NCBI GenBank assembly: GCA_900544815.1
Contig: UQWT01000076.1
Location: 1-8,205, forward strand
Direction of reading: 5' to 3'
Origin: an uncultured Bacteroidales bacterium
Lineage (GTDB): Bacteria; Bacteroidota; Bacteroidia; Bacteroidales; UBA932
DNA length: 8,205 bases
Shown: positions 1 to 5,339 of the stretch, in pieces
How the letters are laid out: each line of letters opens with the position of its first letter
Position numbering within the stretch: position 1 is the first letter of the stretch
Position numbers and translations under genes: made by a program
The notes under the pieces: generated by a model
Told to the model about the DNA's origin: nothing
Seen by the model: only the letters and a program-made list of their open reading frames with translations
The model's database searches: none

Positions 1-77
1 TGGATACCTCACGCCAAACGAAAAATTTAAACAAATTATTAATCAGAATTCTGTTGCATTTGCAAGTTGAATTCAGC
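1..77 (+). mobile_element. Right end of an IS30-family-like insertion sequence (cut by window edge)
   Basis: The first 70 bases encode the C-terminus of a protein resembling an IS30-family transposase. The stop codon lies only a few bases before a stretch (about 51-77) that resembles the terminal inverted repeat of Bacteroidota IS30 elements, where the last transposase codons run into the repeat. This is inferred from memory of the family. The left end and the target-site duplication are outside or not identifiable, so the boundary at 77 is approximate. The element points toward ddl and ends about 55 nt before its preferred start codon. Confidence 0.45.
2..70 (+). CDS. C-terminal fragment of a transposase, probably IS30 family (partial)
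   Basis: The open frame enters from the left edge and ends with TGA at 68-70, giving 22 residues. It begins GYLTPNEKF and ends NSVAFAS. The 'GY.TPNE.F' motif occurs at the C-terminal end of DDE transposases of the IS30 family, usually after an 'NNRPRK.L' stretch that would lie just outside the window, and 'VAF' near the stop is common in Bacteroidota members. IS3-family proteins carry a similar 'GY.TP.E.Y' motif, so the family call is tentative. Whether the full gene is intact cannot be seen. Confidence 0.5.
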   Translation, partial: GYLTPNEKFKQIINQNSVAFAS

Positions 78-90
78 TTATTTACTTTTA
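59..90 (+). promoter_or_regulatory. Possible hybrid promoter for ddl-prmC
   Basis: TTTG at 59-62 is followed after 20 nt by TACTTTTA at 83-90, which differs from the Bacteroidota -7 consensus TAnnTTTG only in the last base. The spacing suits the -33/-7 arrangement known for Bacteroides. If the IS ends near 77, the -33 box would come from the IS and the -7 box from the host DNA. Predicted transcription would begin around 96, which favours the 132 start of ddl. This is weak, motif-only evidence. Confidence 0.3.
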
Positions 91-131
91 TCACCTATTG
101 ATTCATGGAGAAAAAGGGTAGACTACTTAAT

Positions 132-1259
132 ATGGAAAGGAAAAATATTGCGCTTATTTATGGAGGGAACTCATTGGAGGCGGAGATCTCCATCAAAAGC
201 GGAAAAAATGTGGCAGATAATTTAGACAGAGACAGATATAATATATATGAGGTTCTTCTCAGAGGGGAGAGCTGGAGAGTAATAAACCCAAATGGGGAGA
301 TTGTTCCCGGGGGCTTTGCCGAGGAGCTGCTGAACGGTGAGATAGAGATAGAAAAAGGGTACGTTAATGTAGATGAGACATCTGTAAATGCAAACAACTC
401 CGGAGCGCACGGACGCATTAAAATAGAGGATATGCAAAAACTTCCCGGAACGGAGATAGACAAGACAGATTTCTCATTTACGTTTGGAGGGGTAAAGACC
501 AGGTTCGATTATGCCTTTATAATGATACACGGTAACCCCGGGGAGAACGGTGTGTTGCAGGGATATTTGGAGATGATGGATATTCCTTTCAATACCTGCT
601 CATCATTTGTCTCTACGATAACCTTTGACAAACACTCTTGCAAACGGTTCTTGGATTTTTCGGGAGTAAACTTGGCGAAAGATAGATTCATTAGAAAAGA
701 GGATTTCTGCTTTGCAGATTGCGATTCCATCATAGAGAAATTGGGCCTCCCGCTGTTTGTAAAACCGTCCGACGGCGGAAGTAGTTTTGGTGTCACCAAG
801 GTAAAGAGACCCAATGAATTAGCAGAGGCAATCAAGATGGCTTTTGAGGTCAGCTCCTCTGTGCTCGTTGAGGAGTGCATTAAAGGCAGAGAGGTTACCA
901 ACGGTATCTATACCGTTAATGGTAAAATAGTTAATCTTCCTGTTACAGAGATTGTTACAGATAGAGAGTTCTTTGATTATGAGGCCAAATACCTTGGTCA
1001 AAGCCGTGAGATATGCCCTGCTCCGTTGGGTGATGAACTTACACGCAGAGTGCAGAGGACGTCTGAGAAGATATACGGATACCTTGGCTGCAAAGGGCTT
1101 GTGAGGATGGATTACTTTATTAGAGATGACGAGATCTATTTTCTTGAACTTAACACAGTTCCCGGGATGACTGCCATGAGCCTTGTGCCTGCTCAGGTAA
1201 GGGCGGCGGGAATTACAATGAAGGAACTTTTTAACTCTCTCATAGCGGAGAGCATTTAA
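132..1259 (+). CDS. ddl: D-alanine--D-alanine ligase
   Basis: Cytoplasmic ATP-grasp ligase that joins two D-alanines, supplying the dipeptide end of the peptidoglycan pentapeptide. With the start at 132 it has 375 residues, beginning MERKNIALIYGG, where the family's N-terminal beta strand begins. An in-frame ATG at 105 adds nine residues with no family match. Visible motifs are GGNSLEAEIS (11-20, E16 aligning with E15 of E. coli DdlB), HGNPGENGVLQGYLE (133-147), KPSDGGSSFGVTKV (211-224, ATP-binding lysine and glycine-rich loop), FFDYEAKY (280-287), and the metal and phosphate site with R325, D327, E339 and N341 followed by PGMTAMSLVP (344-353). The tyrosine in EAKY aligns with the residue that is histidine in D-Ala-D-Lac ligases, so ordinary D-Ala-D-Ala specificity is expected. 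The protein is about 50 residues longer than the Bacteroides enzyme as I remember it; the extra, acidic stretch is about residues 60-109. prmC follows 18 nt later. Confidence 0.95.
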   Translation: MERKNIALIYGGNSLEAEISIKSGKNVADNLDRDRYNIYEVLLRGESWRVINPNGEIVPGGFAEELLNGEIEIEKGYVNVDETSVNANNSGAHGRIKIEDMQKLPGTEIDKTDFSFTFGGVKTRFDYAFIMIHGNPGENGVLQGYLEMMDIPFNTCSSFVSTITFDKHSCKRFLDFSGVNLAKDRFIRKEDFCFADCDSIIEKLGLPLFVKPSDGGSSFGVTKVKRPNELAEAIKMAFEVSSSVLVEECIKGREVTNGIYTVNGKIVNLPVTEIVTDREFFDYEAKYLGQSREICPAPLGDELTRRVQRTSEKIYGYLGCKGLVRMDYFIRDDEIYFLELNTVPGMTAMSLVPAQVRAAGITMKELFNSLIAESI

Positions 1260-1277
1260 TAGATATTTGGGCGGAAT

Positions 1278-2213
1278 ATGACGCATAAACAGTTCGTATC
1301 GCTTGGAAAAGAGCTGCTTACACCGCTATATGGGGAGCGTGAGGCAGACGCCCTTGTACGCGCACTCCTGCAGGAGGTGGCAGGCCTTGGTGTCTATGAT
1401 TATATTATGTATCCAAACAAAGAGCTTGCCCTCTCTGCTCTGCTCGTGGAACATTTACAGCGGCTTAAAGCCGGCGAACCGCTACAATATATTTTGGGAT
1501 ATGCTCTATTTTGCGATCATAAATTCATGGTTACAGAAGATACTCTTATCCCAAGGCCCGAAACAGAGTATTTGGTGAATCTTATTGCCGGTAAACAGAG
1601 AGAGAAGAATCTATTGTCGGGAAGCGGAGAGTCAGATAATACCTTAAAGATATTGGACCTTTGTACAGGTAGCGGTTGTATTGCGTGGTCTCTTGCCTCA
1701 ATGATTTCAAACAGCGTGGTTTGGGGGTGTGATATCTCTGAAGCGGCTTTGGCGGTGGCGCAGAGGCAGGGGAAAGAGGAATTTGCCGGGAAGCTGAAAA
1801 ATATACCGGAATTCTTTAAGGCAGACCTGCTTTCTAACGGGGCATTGGGGGTGATTGAATCTGCAATGGGTTTTAGCGAAAGGGAGAATGGCAAAGATGA
1901 CAACGGGTTGGATATTATGGTGAGCAACCCTCCATACGTGCTTGAGGAGGAGATGGTTTTCATGCAGCGGAATGTGCTGGAGTATGAGCCGCATTTGGCC
2001 CTTTTTGTGGACAACGGTACTCCGTTGCTCTTTTATGACAAAATTGTTACGTTGGGAACACATCTGTTGAGGCCTGGCGGAGAGCTGTGGTTTGAGACTA
2101 ATGAACGGTTTGCAGATGAGGTAGTTAGTCTTATGAATGATTGTAGTTTTGCCAGATGCGAGGCAATGGAGGATCTCAACGGAAAGAAAAGATTTGTGCA
2201 TGGAACTTGGTAA
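1278..2213 (+). CDS. prmC: Peptide chain release factor N5-glutamine methyltransferase
   Basis: SAM-dependent enzyme (PrmC/HemK) that methylates the glutamine of the GGQ motif in release factors 1 and 2, supporting efficient translation termination. It has 311 residues. An N-terminal helical domain (1-80) ends in GEPLQYILG (67-74 region), the family's release-factor recognition segment. IPRPETEYLV (91-100) is next, then the Rossmann methyltransferase domain with SAM motif I ILDLCTGSGCIAWSLA (125-140) and the diagnostic catalytic NPPY (217-220). YEPHLALF (236-243) is also family-typical. Motif I has Cys where many members have Gly (DLGTGSG). The length exceeds the usual 275-290; the excess falls at about residues 185-212, just before NPPY, and in the linker before motif I. 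It starts 18 nt after ddl on the same strand with no visible terminator between them, so co-transcription is likely. Its end carries the -33 box of the proposed trpB leader promoter. Confidence 0.94.
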   Translation: MTHKQFVSLGKELLTPLYGEREADALVRALLQEVAGLGVYDYIMYPNKELALSALLVEHLQRLKAGEPLQYILGYALFCDHKFMVTEDTLIPRPETEYLVNLIAGKQREKNLLSGSGESDNTLKILDLCTGSGCIAWSLASMISNSVVWGCDISEAALAVAQRQGKEEFAGKLKNIPEFFKADLLSNGALGVIESAMGFSERENGKDDNGLDIMVSNPPYVLEEEMVFMQRNVLEYEPHLALFVDNGTPLLFYDKIVTLGTHLLRPGGELWFETNERFADEVVSLMNDCSFARCEAMEDLNGKKRFVHGTW

Positions 2214-2237
2214 AAAAGAAATTAATTTCCAACTTTG
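2207..2237 (+). promoter_or_regulatory. Candidate promoter of the trpB leader transcript
   Basis: TTG at 2207-2209, inside the last codons of prmC, is followed after 20 nt by CAACTTTG at 2230-2237, seven of eight positions matching TAnnTTTG if the two n are free. Transcription would begin near 2242-2245, just ahead of the AAAGGA site and leader peptide start. A competing -7 match (TATCTTTG, 2311-2318, with TTG at 2291-2293 and a 17-nt spacer) lies within the leader and would skip the leader peptide. The upstream one is preferred because it makes the whole attenuator part of the transcript. Confidence 0.45.
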
Positions 2238-2261
2238 CCTGTGGAAATAAAGGAATAGAAG

Positions 2262-2321
2262 ATGTTATTTAGTGCAATGGTAAATAGATTTTGGTGGTGG
2301 CGCAAAGTGTTATCTTTGTGA
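2262..2321 (+). CDS. Putative trp leader peptide with three tandem Trp codons
   Basis: A 19-codon open frame reads MLFSAMVNRFWWWRKVLSL and ends in TGA at 2319-2321. The three TGG codons (2292-2300) are consecutive, which is very unlikely by chance in a 19-codon frame placed just upstream of a tryptophan synthase gene. An AAAGGA Shine-Dalgarno-like site (2249-2254) sits 7 nt before the ATG at 2262, an unusually good site for this window. A second in-frame ATG at 2277 would give 14 residues. The role proposed is sensing charged tRNA-Trp: ribosome stalling at the Trp codons controls folding of the downstream RNA. The stop codon lies inside the RNA segment that forms the antiterminator, as in classical attenuators. 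No function of the peptide itself is implied. Confidence 0.78.
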   Translation: MLFSAMVNRFWWWRKVLSL

Positions 2322-2395
2322 GTCTCCACTTTTTCTATTATCATTAACTATAGTATATACAGTTTACCGGAGCTCGCAACAGTTCCGGTTTTTTT
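2301..2395 (+). promoter_or_regulatory. Trp attenuator: alternative hairpins controlling trpB
   Basis: Three mutually exclusive structures can be paired by hand. Hairpin 1:2 pairs 2301-2307 with 2314-2320 (7 bp, one G-U, 6-nt loop). The antiterminator 2:3 pairs 2316-2327 with 2369-2379: 11 bp with one G-U (2319/2376) and a single bulged U at 2323. The terminator 3:4 pairs 2366-2374 with 2381-2389. A ribosome stalled on the Trp codons (2292-2300) would mask region 1 to about 2310 and leave 2316-2327 free, so 2:3 forms and the terminator does not. A ribosome at the UGA (2319-2321) covers region 2 and permits termination. The geometry matches the classical proteobacterial trp/his/phe leaders. 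Pairings are seen in the sequence; regulation is inference. Confidence 0.78.
2366..2395 (+). terminator. Intrinsic terminator in the trpB leader (attenuator 3:4 stem)
   Basis: ACCGGAGCT (2366-2374) pairs with AGTTCCGGT (2381-2389), giving 9 bp with one G-U pair and a CGCAAC loop, followed directly by seven T (2389-2395). This is a textbook Rho-independent terminator. It lies 85 nt upstream of the trpB start and would also end read-through transcripts from ddl-prmC. Its left arm and loop can instead pair with 2316-2327. Confidence 0.88.
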
Positions 2396-2480
2396 GTGCT
2401 TTAAATTATGCCGCTCTTGGTTCTGTTGTGCTCCACTATATTAATTCTAAAACATTTTTAGAGATTTAAATATAAAGGTT

Positions 2481-3803
2481 ATGAAGACAACAAAAAAAAT
2501 TTCTCTGCCCGAGAGCGAGATCCCAAAGCAATGGTATAACATTTTGGCAGATATGCCACAGCAGCCTCAGCCGCTACTTAATCCTTCAACCCGCCAACCG
2601 ATAGAAAGGGAGGAGATGTACGGCCTGTTTGCAAAAGAGCTTGTGGAACAGGAGTTTACAAAAGATAAATTTGTAGATATCCCTAATGAGGTTGAGACCC
2701 TTTACAAGATATACCGCCCAACCCCATTGGTTAGGGCAAGCGGGTTGGAGAAGGCGCTCGATACCCCGGCAAAGATCTATTTTAAGAATGAGAGCGTGAG
2801 TCCTGTTGGATCGCACAAATTGAATACAGCCATAGCACAGGCGTACTATAATAAGATAGAGGGGATAAAGCATCTTACAACTGAGACAGGTGCAGGGCAG
2901 TGGGGAAGTGCAATAAGTATAGCCGCACAGCATTTTGGGTTGGATGTAAATGTCTTTATGGTAAAGAACAGCTACCTTAACAAGCCGTACAGAAAGATAG
3001 TGATGAGCATATACGGCGGTATAGTTCATGCGTCACCGTCTAATGTAACCGAGTTTGGCAGAAAGGTATTGGCAGAGAATCCAGATTGCGGCGGCTCCCT
3101 TGGAATGGCTATTTCGGAGGCTGTTGAGATGGCGGTAAAGACACCCAATTGCAGATATGTGTTGGGTAGTGTACTTAATCACGTGCTTTTGCACCAGACA
3201 GTTATTGGCTTAGAGGCTGAGAAGCAGATGGAGATTGCAGGTGATTATCCCGATAAAGTCATTGCCTGTTTTGGCGGCGGTTCTAACTTTGGCGGCATTA
3301 CTTTTCCGTTTTTGAGACGTGTGTTGGAGGATGAGAAGAGATACGGCAAAGGTTCTGCATCTGTAAGGAAGACAAAGTTCATTGCCGCTGAACCTGCTGC
3401 TTGTCCAAAGCTAACATGCGGAAAGATGGAGTACGATTTTGGCGATACGGCCGGTATGACACCTCTTATTCCAATGTATACTTTGGGACATGATTTCCAG
3501 CCGAGCCAGATTCATGCTGCAGGTTTGCGATACCACGGCGGCGGACAGATTGTAAGCAAATTAAAGGAGATGGGGTATATAAACTCCTGTGCCATTGGGC
3601 AGGATGAGACATTCCGCTCCGGAATACTGTTTGCCCGTGCAGAGGGTATCATACCTGCACCCGAAAGCTGTCACGCCATTGCCCAAACCATAAGAGAGGC
3701 TCTAAAAGCCAAAGAGGCAGGACGTAGTGAGGTTATACTGTTTAATCTTAGCGGACACGGACTTATAGACCTTCCTGCATACGAGGCCTATTTGAAGAGG
3801 TAG
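2481..3803 (+). CDS. trpB: Tryptophan synthase beta chain, TrpB2 type
   Basis: PLP enzyme that condenses indole with L-serine to give L-tryptophan in the cytoplasm. Its 440 residues suit the longer TrpB2 class (ordinary TrpB1 is about 400). Visible are RPTPL (79-83), KNESVSPVGSHKLN (102-115) with Schiff-base lysine K113, TETGAGQWG (134-142) with catalytic glutamate E135 and the 'GQWG' form typical of TrpB2, the phosphate-binding loop GGGSNF (265-270), EPAACPKLT (304-312) and SGHGLID (424-430). TrpB2 enzymes generally bind TrpA poorly and lie outside trp operons, where they are thought to salvage free indole; no trpA or other trp gene is visible here. AAAGG at 2474-2478 is very close to the ATG. 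The 160 nt before the gene hold the attenuator and terminator, suggesting control by tryptophan supply. Its last 16 nt overlap the 3' end of radA on the other strand. Confidence 0.95.
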   Translation: MKTTKKISLPESEIPKQWYNILADMPQQPQPLLNPSTRQPIEREEMYGLFAKELVEQEFTKDKFVDIPNEVETLYKIYRPTPLVRASGLEKALDTPAKIYFKNESVSPVGSHKLNTAIAQAYYNKIEGIKHLTTETGAGQWGSAISIAAQHFGLDVNVFMVKNSYLNKPYRKIVMSIYGGIVHASPSNVTEFGRKVLAENPDCGGSLGMAISEAVEMAVKTPNCRYVLGSVLNHVLLHQTVIGLEAEKQMEIAGDYPDKVIACFGGGSNFGGITFPFLRRVLEDEKRYGKGSASVRKTKFIAAEPAACPKLTCGKMEYDFGDTAGMTPLIPMYTLGHDFQPSQIHAAGLRYHGGGQIVSKLKEMGYINSCAIGQDETFRSGILFARAEGIIPAPESCHAIAQTIREALKAKEAGRSEVILFNLSGHGLIDLPAYEAYLKR

Positions 3804-5173
3804 CGGACTAAGCCTGCAATAGTTTGAATCTTTATCACCTCAATGGTGCGTTCTTTTGCGTTGTCATCCAATTTGCCGGGGTTGTTAAAAGCAGAGACAA
3901 AAATTTTGTTAAAGCCAAGCTTTTCTGCCTCGGCAATTCTTTTCTCTATCTGCCCCACAGGACGAACCTCACCGCTAAGGCCGATCTCACCGGCAAAAGC
4001 GGTCCTGCCGGAGATGTTAACATCAAAATTAGATGAGAGGATGGCAGTTACAATGGCAAGATCACAGGCAGGATCAGACACCTTCAGCCCGCCGGCAATA
4101 TTTAGAAATACATCTTTTTGAGCCAGCTTAAAACCTGCACGTTTTTCAAGCACTGCAAGGAGCATATTAAGCCTGCGGACATCAAACCCTGTAGTGGAAC
4201 GTTGCGGGGTGCCGTATGCTGCGCTGCTTACAAGAGCTTGTATCTCAATGAGAAATGGTCTGCCACCATCTAACATTGCCGCCACTGCAGTTCCGCTAAG
4301 ATTGTCTCCGTGCATTGGTATGAACAGCTCTGAAGGGTTGAGTATCTCCTCTAAACCGTGTCCCGTCATCTGGTACACCGCAAGTTCTGCTGTTGAGCCA
4401 AACCTGTTCTTTATGCTGCGGAGTATCCTGTACGAATGCCTTGTATCCCCCTCAAACTGCAGCACTACATCTACTATATGCTCTAAAACCTTTGGTCCTG
4501 CTATTGTACCGTCTTTGGTTATATGCCCAATAAGGATAACAGGAATATTGGTATCTTTGGCAAATCTTAATAACGAAGCAGCGCACTCCCTTACCTGAGA
4601 CACAGAGCCTGCAGAGGAATCTATGTTCTGTGAATAGATTGTCTGAATGGAATCAATAATTATTACGTGAGGAAGGATATCCGAGGCATGGTTAAGGATA
4701 TTCTCAAGCAGAGTCTCCGGGTAGACAATGCAGTTCTCATGTGCCACACCAATGCGGTCTGCCCTTAGTTTTATCTGCCTTGCACTCTCCTCTCCTGAAA
4801 CATAGAGCGTTCTAAGAGAATGGTTTGCAAGTGGAATCTGTAATGAAAGGGTGGATTTGCCAATTCCGGGCTCTCCGGCTATGAGCACCATGGAACCCTT
4901 TACCATCCCCCCACCAAGCACCCTGTCCAACTCACCCAAACTGAGCACCAATCTGCTCTCGTCTGTAGATTGTATATTGGTAAGTGGTTGCGGAATACTT
5001 TGGGAATTGTCTAACAGCCCTCTCTGTTTAACTGAATATGCCTTCTGCGGTTCTTTGGTCACAATCTCCTCTACCATAGTATTCCACTCTCCACATGCCG
5101 GGCATTTGCCCATCCATTTAGGACTCTCCGCACCACAATTGGTGCAAAACCAAGCTTTTTTAATCTTTGCCAT
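3788..5173 (-). CDS. radA: DNA repair protein RadA (Sms)
   Basis: RecA-like ATPase that promotes branch migration and processing of recombination intermediates during DNA repair. The 461 residues begin MAKIKKAWFC at 5173. Order of parts: a four-cysteine zinc finger (C10, C13, C24, C27), Walker A GEPGIGKST (100-108), Walker B strand IIIDS (171-175), the RadA signature KNRFG (255-259), and a C-terminal Lon-protease-like fold with GEIGLSGEVRPVGQIEKRI (395-413) that lacks protease function in this family. An in-frame start at 5230 would add 19 residues without family match and would place the -7 box (5206-5213) inside the gene, so 5173 is preferred. The gene is divergent from the serine hydrolase and convergent with trpB, overlapping it by 16 nt; no terminator lies between the two ends. 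The length and all motifs are normal. Confidence 0.96.
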   Translation of the reverse strand: MAKIKKAWFCTNCGAESPKWMGKCPACGEWNTMVEEIVTKEPQKAYSVKQRGLLDNSQSIPQPLTNIQSTDESRLVLSLGELDRVLGGGMVKGSMVLIAGEPGIGKSTLSLQIPLANHSLRTLYVSGEESARQIKLRADRIGVAHENCIVYPETLLENILNHASDILPHVIIIDSIQTIYSQNIDSSAGSVSQVRECAASLLRFAKDTNIPVILIGHITKDGTIAGPKVLEHIVDVVLQFEGDTRHSYRILRSIKNRFGSTAELAVYQMTGHGLEEILNPSELFIPMHGDNLSGTAVAAMLDGGRPFLIEIQALVSSAAYGTPQRSTTGFDVRRLNMLLAVLEKRAGFKLAQKDVFLNIAGGLKVSDPACDLAIVTAILSSNFDVNISGRTAFAGEIGLSGEVRPVGQIEKRIAEAEKLGFNKIFVSAFNNPGKLDDNAKERTIEVIKIQTIAGLVRYLFK

Positions 5174-5205
5174 AACTGTTCTTAAACGCGTTGTATATTC
5201 TTTTG

Positions 5206-5213
5206 CAAAGATA
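5206..5213 (-). promoter_or_regulatory. Candidate -7 box for radA
   Basis: On the minus strand these bases read TATCTTTG, a perfect match to TAnnTTTG. Transcription would begin near 5200, giving a leader of about 25 nt before the ATG at 5173. The only TTTG upstream on that strand (5228-5231) is 14 nt away, closer than the usual 17-23, so the -33 element is poor. Confidence 0.5.
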
Positions 5214-5217
5214 GTTG

Positions 5218-5236
5218 ACAGTTGTGCCAAAACTGT
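5218..5236. repeat. Short inverted repeat in the divergent radA/hydrolase promoter region
   Basis: ACAGTT (5218-5223) and AACTGT (5231-5236) form an inverted repeat with a 7-nt spacer, directly upstream of the radA -7 box. A third AACTGT lies at 5174-5179, just before the radA start codon. This could be an operator, but a 6-bp repeat also occurs by chance. Confidence 0.3.
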
Positions 5237-5310
5237 ACACTTGGCTCAGAAATTACAGGAAAGCAAAAAAGATGTTTTCAAATAGCATTACTTTGTATCT
5301 TATAATTAAC

Positions 5311-5318
5311 TATATTTG
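5311..5318 (+). promoter_or_regulatory. Candidate -7 box for the serine hydrolase gene
   Basis: TATATTTG is a perfect match to TAnnTTTG, 21 nt before the ATG at 5340, implying a leader of about 15 nt. TTTG at 5292-5295 is 15 nt upstream, shorter than the usual spacing, so the -33 box is uncertain. No Shine-Dalgarno-like site is seen. Confidence 0.5.
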
Positions 5319-5339
5319 TAAAAAACTAATATTTACCCT

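Noticed and set aside
105..131. Longer start for ddl at ATG 105
   Set aside because: The nine extra residues do not match the family, whose first strand begins right after the ATG at 132. The predicted promoter would also leave only a very short leader. It cannot be excluded completely.
819..1286. Minus-strand open frame opposite ddl
   Set aside because: It lies wholly against strongly conserved ddl sequence and its translation shows no recognisable motif; it is a shadow frame.
1517..2201. Two minus-strand open frames opposite prmC
   Set aside because: They mirror the conserved methyltransferase domain and show no protein-like motifs or start context.
2366..2395. Leader terminator as simply the end of the ddl-prmC operon
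   Set aside because: It lies 150 nt past prmC, and its left arm and loop pair over 11 bp with the sequence just after the Trp codons, which a plain operon terminator would not need. It may still end prmC read-through.
2586..3029. Minus-strand open frame opposite trpB
   Set aside because: It is antisense to the PLP-binding region; it is Cys- and Tyr-rich without a recognisable domain.
5174..5230. Longer start for radA at 5230
   Set aside because: The 19 added residues precede the conserved MAKIKKAWFC start and would cover the perfect minus-strand -7 box at 5206-5213.
4851..5285. Plus-strand open frame opposite the radA N-terminus
   Set aside because: It is the complement of the zinc finger and Walker A coding region and runs through the radA promoter; no domain is recognisable.
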